IMG/VR virus record: IMGVR_UViG_3300020213_000010
Coordinates: 1-34,058 of that record
Strand: one strand, 5' to 3'
Length of the DNA stretch: 34,058 bases
Source: a virus
Of the stretch, positions 30,544 to 34,058 are shown piece after piece (position 1 is the stretch's first letter; each line of letters opens with the position of its first letter). A program made the position numbers and the translations under genes. Below the pieces are notes generated by a model, which was not told the origin of the DNA, did no database searches, and saw only the letters and a list, made by a program, of their open reading frames with translations.

Positions 30544-31389
30544 TCAAACGGCTTCGCCGCCCCTTATTTCTACGTTAGGCGTGTTGCACGCTTCCGGCAT
30601 CAAGAGGCGCACGACCTTAGCTGCCACTGTCGGAACTTGTCCGTTGCCAACGGCGCTAACGCGGTCCATCCACTCGGCCAGGCCATCAATTCCTCGAACG
30701 CTTCCACCTTCGGGAATTTCCCAGTCATGGAGATGATGAGGCGGGAAAGTCCCATCGAAGCGGTACGGCCATCTCTTAGAACCTTCCGCTGCTTTCCGTG
30801 CATGTCGATGCGGGTTGTGTCGCCGTTCCTCGGCATCATGCTCGGCAAGTTCGCGTCGAACTTCACTGGGGTAGGCCACCATCCAGAACCTCTCGCGCCC
30901 GTGTGGAAGGTCTGCGGCAGTTGCTCCCATAACACACCATCGCGCATCGAACCCCAGGCCGGCAAGGTCGGCAAGAACTCTGTCAAGTCCTCGTCCCACA
31001 AGGAGAGGTGAGTTCTCCACGAACACGAAGCGCGGTCGAACCTCATCGACAATTCTCGCCATGTGGTGCCACATTCCGCTGCGCGCACCGTCAATACCGG
31101 CGCCTTTTCCTGCAACGCTGATGTCCTGGCACGGGAAGCCGCCCGAAACCACGTCAACAACTCCGTTCCAGTGCCGTCCATCAAAGGTGCGAACGTCATC
31201 CCAAATCGGGAAGGGCGCGAGAAGGCCGTCATTCTGTCGCTGGACAAGAACGCTTGCGGGGTAGGGTTCCCATTCGACGGCGCAAACGGTGCGCCATCCG
31301 AGCAGGTGTCCTCCAAGTATTCCGCCACCAGCGCCGGCAAAGAGCGCGAGTTCTCGTAATCCTGCATCAGCGCCCTGGAAATTAGCCAC
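30544..31389 (-). CDS. C5-cytosine DNA methyltransferase (Dcm-like)
   Basis: 281 residues from GTG at 31389, six bases after AAAGGA. Conserved motifs: I LFAGAGGG (16-23), IV GGFPCQDIS (83-91, catalytic Cys87), VI FVENSPL (123-129), VIII GRERFW (164-169), X GNGQVPT (249-255). The target-recognition region between VIII and X is short. It likely protects the phage genome from a host restriction enzyme. Nearly the whole gene is overlapped by another open frame on the same strand (30600-31394). Confidence 0.9.
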   Translation of the reverse strand: MANFQGADAGLRELALFAGAGGGILGGHLLGWRTVCAVEWEPYPASVLVQRQNDGLLAPFPIWDDVRTFDGRHWNGVVDVVSGGFPCQDISVAGKGAGIDGARSGMWHHMARIVDEVRPRFVFVENSPLLVGRGLDRVLADLAGLGFDARWCVMGATAADLPHGRERFWMVAYPSEVRRELAEHDAEERRHNPHRHARKAAEGSKRWPYRFDGTFPPHHLHDWEIPEGGSVRGIDGLAEWMDRVSAVGNGQVPTVAAKVVRLLMPEACNTPNVEIRGGEAV

Positions 31390-31394
31390 GACAT
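30600..31394 (-). CDS. Overlapping 264-residue frame nested in the dcm gene
   Basis: Starts ATG at 31394, five bases before the dcm GTG, and runs in another frame almost to its end. It contains words I recognise from a family of stand-alone phage/metagenomic proteins found near methyltransferases: MSWLISRALMQDYEN, SNGNPTPQAF, SRFGMTFAPL, ELLTWF, SCSWRTHLSLW, DLTEF, WGSMRDG, WWPTP and LMAWPSGWTALAPLATDKF. Such motif conservation is not expected from an accidental shadow. The ribosome binding site fits the GTG better than this ATG. Function unknown. Confidence 0.6.
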   Translation of the reverse strand: MSWLISRALMQDYENSRSLPALVAEYLEDTCSDGAPFAPSNGNPTPQAFLSSDRMTAFSRPSRFGMTFAPLMDGTGTELLTWFRAASRARTSALQEKAPVLTVRAAECGTTWRELSMRFDRASCSWRTHLSLWDEDLTEFLPTLPAWGSMRDGVLWEQLPQTFHTGARGSGWWPTPVKFDANLPSMMPRNGDTTRIDMHGKQRKVLRDGRTASMGLSRLIISMTGKFPKVEAFEELMAWPSGWTALAPLATDKFRQWQLRSCAS

Positions 31395-31410
31395 TTCCTT
31401 TCGTTCGCCT

Positions 31411-31650
31411 TCAACCGGACGCTACACAGCGTGCCGCCAAATAAAAAATTCTCCAGGTCTGGTGCATCGTCAAGATTCGTTCGCACCCTGGGACGCGAAC
31501 GCGCAAATATCCGCCGCGGGCGCCTACGATGGTCCAGGCCCGGCCCTGGATCATGATGACGAGACCGCCGCACACATCCATGCAGAGGACAAGGGCGGGC
31601 CGCGTGCTCCGGCCCCGGTCTGCGCTGCGTATCACCACTTTCTTTGCCAT
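31411..31650 (-). pseudogene. Truncated zinc-finger gene, recombined 3' end
   Basis: 79 residues with a good AAGG five bases before ATG. The first ~28 residues (RSADRGRSTRPALVLCMD, CGGLVIM) copy the start of the gene at 28949-29365, but the second Cys pair is missing and the rest (YLRVRVPGCERILTMH) looks non-homologous. It probably results from the 79-bp duplication and is a remnant or a new chimera. Confidence 0.5.
31552..31630. repeat. 79-bp duplicated segment, copy B
   Basis: Second copy of 29276-29354, same orientation, two mismatches. It supplies the zinc-finger start of the truncated gene at 31411-31650. The distance between the copies is about 2.3 kb, so recombination between them would delete the tRNAs and the dcm region. 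Confidence 0.9.
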
Positions 31651-31681
31651 CTTCGCCTTTCAGTTGTTCGCCACCAGTGAA

Positions 31682-31739
31682 ACCTAACTTTAGGTGCAGC
31701 GGACTTGCCTACGGCAAGCCGCTGACCATTACGTTAGGC
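31682..31739 (-). other. Integron attC-like recombination site
   Basis: 58 bp bounded by GCCTAAC and GTTAGGT (minus strand), which match the RYYYAAC and GTTRRRY core sites. The complementary plus strand folds as attC bottom strands do: six R-box pairs (CCTAAC/GTTAGG), an unpaired spacer (TTTA/ATTAC), GGT/ACC, one extrahelical G (31696), CAGCGG/CCGCTG, one extrahelical A (31703), CTTGCC/GGCAAG, and a three-base loop TAC. The stop codon of the preceding gene lies inside the first core site, as in integron gene cassettes. No integron integrase is encoded here. Confidence 0.8.
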
Positions 31740-32552
31740 AGCATCGGAGTCCTCCAGCGCGACCGGCTCCGGGACCTGCCGTGCCATCTCCTCCCGCTCG
31801 GCATCGAGGTACGGGTCGCCGCTGGTGAGCTGATGCCGCCCGATCTCGCTGGCGAGCTTGGCCTGCTCGACCGTCTCGCGGGTCTGCTCCAGCACCCGGA
31901 CCCCGAGCGCGGCGCCCGTCGTCTCCAGCCGTGCCATCTCCGCCTGCACCCGGGGGACGTGGCTGGCAATGATCCGCATGGCCCGGCGCGCCGCTCGGCT
32001 CGCGCTGCTCTCGATGGGGAACGCATCGCCCACCGGGTCACCCTTGCGGGTGCCGCCGCCGCACCACTTCACGCCGACAATCTCCTCGGTTAGACTGTGC
32101 AGCTTCACCCGGAAGCAACATGCGGCCGCAGCCGCATCGGGCACGGCGTGCTTGATGCGCTGCATGGCGCGCCGCTCATCCTCGGCGTGCGCTTCCGGTG
32201 TGCCGATCTTGAGCAGGCGGGGATCCACCTGGATATAGTCCGCGACGGCATATTCCACGAGCCCGGCTGCGATCATCTCGCCGAGTTTCCGCAGGTAGAA
32301 CCTGGCGTTTGGGTAGATGTTGCCGCCGAGTAGATCAATTTCGGTAATTACATCGACGTTGTTATCCCGCCCCCAGTTGGCGACAGCGCGGCGGGTTTCA
32401 GCGTCCAGCGCCTTGCCCCAGTTGAGTGCGGCGAGTTGGGCTACGACGGCGTTCTGCGCTTTGCGGTGCTCGATCGCAGCCAGCACCTCGGGCGGCAGAA
32501 TGGACGGGCGCGCTGCGGGCGTGGTCATCGCCGTAGACTCGGGCGCGCTCAT
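31734..32552 (-). CDS. Putative single-strand annealing protein (Erf/Rad52-like)
   Basis: 272 residues from ATG at 32552 (ATGA overlap). The centre (YPNARFYLRKLGEM, ACCFRVKLHSLTEEI) and the motif DAFPIESSASRAARRAMR resemble the PxExAxTRAxxRALR signature of Erf/Sak-type annealing proteins. The N- and C-terminal parts are helical and charged. It would pair complementary strands in phage recombination. The stop codon lies inside an attC-like site, so the gene has the form of an integron cassette. The family call is tentative. Confidence 0.5.
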   Translation of the reverse strand: MSAPESTAMTTPAARPSILPPEVLAAIEHRKAQNAVVAQLAALNWGKALDAETRRAVANWGRDNNVDVITEIDLLGGNIYPNARFYLRKLGEMIAAGLVEYAVADYIQVDPRLLKIGTPEAHAEDERRAMQRIKHAVPDAAAAACCFRVKLHSLTEEIVGVKWCGGGTRKGDPVGDAFPIESSASRAARRAMRIIASHVPRVQAEMARLETTGAALGVRVLEQTRETVEQAKLASEIGRHQLTSGDPYLDAEREEMARQVPEPVALEDSDAA

Positions 32553-33253
32553 GCCTCCACCCCCGAGGCCAGCTCGGAGACACCCAGCGCGGCGTCCAGA
32601 TCGGAGGCCAGCGTGATCGCCGGTTCCACCGTGATCGAGACAAACTGCAGCTGCATCCCGCCGCTCTTCGCGAGCGCCGTCAGCGACTTGCCGTCCAGCG
32701 CCAGGCAGAAGCCGGTCTGTTTCGCCCAGGCGAACGCGGCCGCCGTATCGGTCACATGGACCGTCGTCGTCTGCCGCACACTGACACCCGGCGCTGGGTG
32801 GGTGTCGCCCGTCTCCTTGACCACGGCCAGCGCACACTCGCGCAAGGCGCGCTCGGCCACCTCCAGCACCTGCTTGCCGATCGTGAGCTGGGCCAGCTCG
32901 TCGGCGTTAGACGCGGTGAATGCGTCCTGCTTCACTTTCACGACGTTGGCCAGCGCGGCGACATGCCGGCGCTGCTGCGCCACGAGGCGGACCTGGTCGA
33001 GTAAAATGCGGTCCATTGGGTGCTCTCCGGTGTACTGTTTGTGGTGGTACAACGCCATCGCGCTGGCCGTGGCGTCGTCCTGCGTGACCTCCTCGCCGCA
33101 GTCGGGGCAGACTCCGGGCTCGACCGCCCACCCCACCACGTCAGCCGGGATCGCTGGCGCCGTGCTGCTGGCCGCCTGCCCGGGGCGCACCTCGTACTCA
33201 ACTCGCACCTCAGCCTGCCCCCCGCAGGGGCAGTCCGCTACCGTGACGATCAC
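32549..33253 (-). CDS. Zinc-ribbon protein partnered with the annealing protein
   Basis: 234 residues from GTG at 33253 (GTGA overlap). Residues 1-60 hold a zinc ribbon (CPCGG, then CPDCGEE). The rest is a coiled-coil-like helix (LLDQVRLVAQQRRHVAALANVVKV) followed by GVSVRQTTTVHVTDTAAAFAWAK and VTVEPAITLASDLD. The second half is a pattern I know from uncharacterised proteins encoded beside phage recombination genes. It probably works with the downstream annealing protein. Confidence 0.55.
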   Translation of the reverse strand: MIVTVADCPCGGQAEVRVEYEVRPGQAASSTAPAIPADVVGWAVEPGVCPDCGEEVTQDDATASAMALYHHKQYTGEHPMDRILLDQVRLVAQQRRHVAALANVVKVKQDAFTASNADELAQLTIGKQVLEVAERALRECALAVVKETGDTHPAPGVSVRQTTTVHVTDTAAAFAWAKQTGFCLALDGKSLTALAKSGGMQLQFVSITVEPAITLASDLDAALGVSELASGVEA

Positions 33254-33387
33254 GGACGGGGCGCCTCGGGCCACGTGTATGACGCCCAGATCCCCGCCAC
33301 GAGCGCCGTCAGCACCAGCACCCAGCCCACGGCGAGCACCCACCGCTCGGCGAGGGTCACACGTGCCGCCGGCTCACGCCGGCTCAC
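33250..33387 (-). CDS. 45-residue membrane protein
   Basis: GTG at 33387 has GGAGGG five to six bases upstream and overlaps the upstream stop as GTGA. The stop overlaps the next GTG as GTGA too. One transmembrane helix, VLAVGWVLVLTALVAGIW, at about residues 17-34, basic N-terminus. Too short to classify. Coupling on both sides supports translation. Confidence 0.55.
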   Translation of the reverse strand: MSRREPAARVTLAERWVLAVGWVLVLTALVAGIWASYTWPEAPRP

Positions 33388-33566
33388 GCGGTCCCTCCGG
33401 TCAGGATCGCCCGCGCGCGGGCCAGCCGGGCGACCGCGCCGTCAATCGCGGCCGTCACATCGGCCGCCTGGAACATTTCAGGCGCGGAGGCGATCAGCGT
33501 GAGCGGCTGCAGCGCGTTGGCGACGTGCTCACGCCAGCCCTCCTCCCACACGTCTGGAGCGGCCAT
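33384..33566 (-). CDS. Small helical early protein
   Basis: 60 residues from ATG at 33566, chosen because GGAG lies seven bases upstream. ATG at 33584 would add MNRRYR, curiously the same first four residues as the gene at 33898. Helical and acidic (VANALQPLTLIASAPEMFQ, AAIDGAVARLARARAIL). Unknown function. Confidence 0.55.
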   Translation of the reverse strand: MAAPDVWEEGWREHVANALQPLTLIASAPEMFQAADVTAAIDGAVARLARARAILTGGTA

Positions 33567-33652
33567 ACGGTATCTCCGGTTCATGTTGGGTACGTCCACC
33601 TTCCTCGCGCGTCGGCTCGCGGGACAGGTCGGCGCGGAGCAGAGCAACGGCC

Positions 33653-33898
33653 TCAGGCATCGCCGAGCGCGGCGTCCAAATCGAAACCCTCAACCCGGCT
33701 CACCAGTTCACCGGTAAAATCGTCGTCGTCCGGCGTTCCTACCACCTCGTGCGTCCACTGGTCGTAGCCGCCGAGGTGGTCCACCAGCGCCCGGGCGGCG
33801 CGGTGGCACTGCGCCTCGGTGATCGGTGTGACGTAGCCGTCGGTCCAGTCGGAGATCAGGGCGCGGGCGTCGGTGATCGTGGTGATTCGGCGGTTCAT
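33653..33898 (-). CDS. First minus-strand early gene, unknown
   Basis: 81 residues, MNRRITTITDARALISDW at the start, ending DLDAALGDA. AGGA eleven bases upstream. It is the first gene on the leftward side of the divergent control region, so it is probably transcribed from an early promoter there. Its leader shares the GGGC-6-GCCC / GACCCACT element with the gene at 27833-28123. Acidic, alpha/beta, not recognised. Confidence 0.6.
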   Translation of the reverse strand: MNRRITTITDARALISDWTDGYVTPITEAQCHRAARALVDHLGGYDQWTHEVVGTPDDDDFTGELVSRVEGFDLDAALGDA

Positions 33899-33937
33899 TG
33901 TCTGGCTCCTGAGTGGGTCGGGCTGCAGCGCCCTACA
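33899..33937 (-). promoter_or_regulatory. Conserved leader element of the 33898 gene
   Basis: On the minus strand, AGGGC-6-GCCCGACCCACT followed by CAGGA precedes the ATG. The same element stands before the ATG at 28123 (28124-28160). The four-base stem GGGC/GCCC is kept while the loop differs, which hints at an RNA hairpin or a protein-binding palindrome just upstream of the ribosome binding site. Confidence 0.45.
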
Positions 33938-34058
33938 GTGCAAGATGGCGGCCAGTGCGGGCGCGTGGTCGGGTCGATTGCGTAACCCGTTACACCGCAA
34001 CAGGTTGCCAATAGGCCATTTGCATTATGCGGCACTGGCGCCGCTGTGAGGGCGTCTA
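33932..34058. repeat. Right copy of 127-bp terminal direct repeat
   Basis: Identical to 1-127 (see the left copy). It should be removed before circularisation, which leaves a unit of 33,931 bp. Confidence 0.95.

Noticed and set aside
33250-33343. Extension of the zinc-ribbon protein N-terminus to 33343
   Set aside because: The GTG at 33253 overlaps the stop of a coupled 45-codon membrane gene; sequence upstream in that frame is a shadow of it.
1-34058. Integrase, transposase or insertion sequence
   Set aside because: No tyrosine or serine recombinase signature, no transposase and no terminal inverted repeats of insertion sequence type were seen on either strand.

Overview
The window looks like one complete, circularly permuted genome of a tailed, siphovirus-type phage, or a closely related prophage-like element. 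The first 127 bases recur exactly as the last 127 (1-127 = 33932-34058), so the unit is about 33,931 bp. 127 is a common assembler k-mer length, so I read the repeat as the overlap left on a circular contig, not a biological terminal repeat. The DNA is GC-rich (roughly two thirds GC by eye). All but two genes run on the minus strand, packed head to tail with 1-nt (TGATG) or 4-nt (ATGA/GTGA/TTGA) stop/start overlaps. Several acidic 'DTL/DSL'-rich proteins in the lysis/appendage block resemble Gemmatimonadota style. That is only a weak hint about the host.

Layout, from right to left in the direction of minus-strand transcription. (1) 33.9-31.4 kb: small early genes, a zinc-ribbon protein, a putative Erf/Rad52-like single-strand annealing protein whose stop codon lies inside a textbook-looking integron attC site, and a truncated zinc-finger gene. 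(2) 31.4-29.4 kb: a C5 cytosine DNA methyltransferase with a second 264-codon reading frame nested in it, a 23-codon orphan methyltransferase N-terminus, small membrane and coiled-coil genes, and two tRNA-Glu genes (anticodons CUC and UUC). (3) 29.4-27 kb: zinc-finger and nuclease-like genes, an HTH protein and several short intragenomic duplications. (4) 27-23.4 kb: a D12-class adenine methylase, a beta-class methylase, a winged-helix protein, a replication-initiator-like gene interrupted by a 34-bp palindromic iteron array, and a helicase-loader-like gene. Together these resemble a lambda O/P-type replication module with the origin inside the initiator gene.

(5) 23.4-15.1 kb is the head module: a gpZ-like protein, terminase small (Nu1-like) and large (GpA-like) subunits, a winged-helix protein, a gpW-like connector, a lambda B-type portal, a prohead protease fused to an HK97-fold major capsid protein, and head-tail joining proteins. 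(6) 15.1-6.6 kb is the tail module: tail terminator, tail tube protein, two tail assembly chaperones with a possible -1 frameshift, tape measure and tail-tip proteins. (7) 6.6-1.1 kb holds small membrane proteins, an M15-type endolysin, a holin, a lipoprotein, and LamG and repeat-bearing appendage proteins.

The two plus-strand genes (309-1073) start behind a TTGACA box overlapped by a perfect 10-bp inverted repeat. The second encodes an XRE-type HTH protein, so this is probably the regulatory switch opposite the early minus-strand genes. I recognised no integrase, DNA polymerase, replicative helicase, RNA polymerase or CRISPR array. The points most worth a second look are the attC-like site in a phage, the nested frame in the dcm gene, and the frame-breaking iteron array in the initiator gene.
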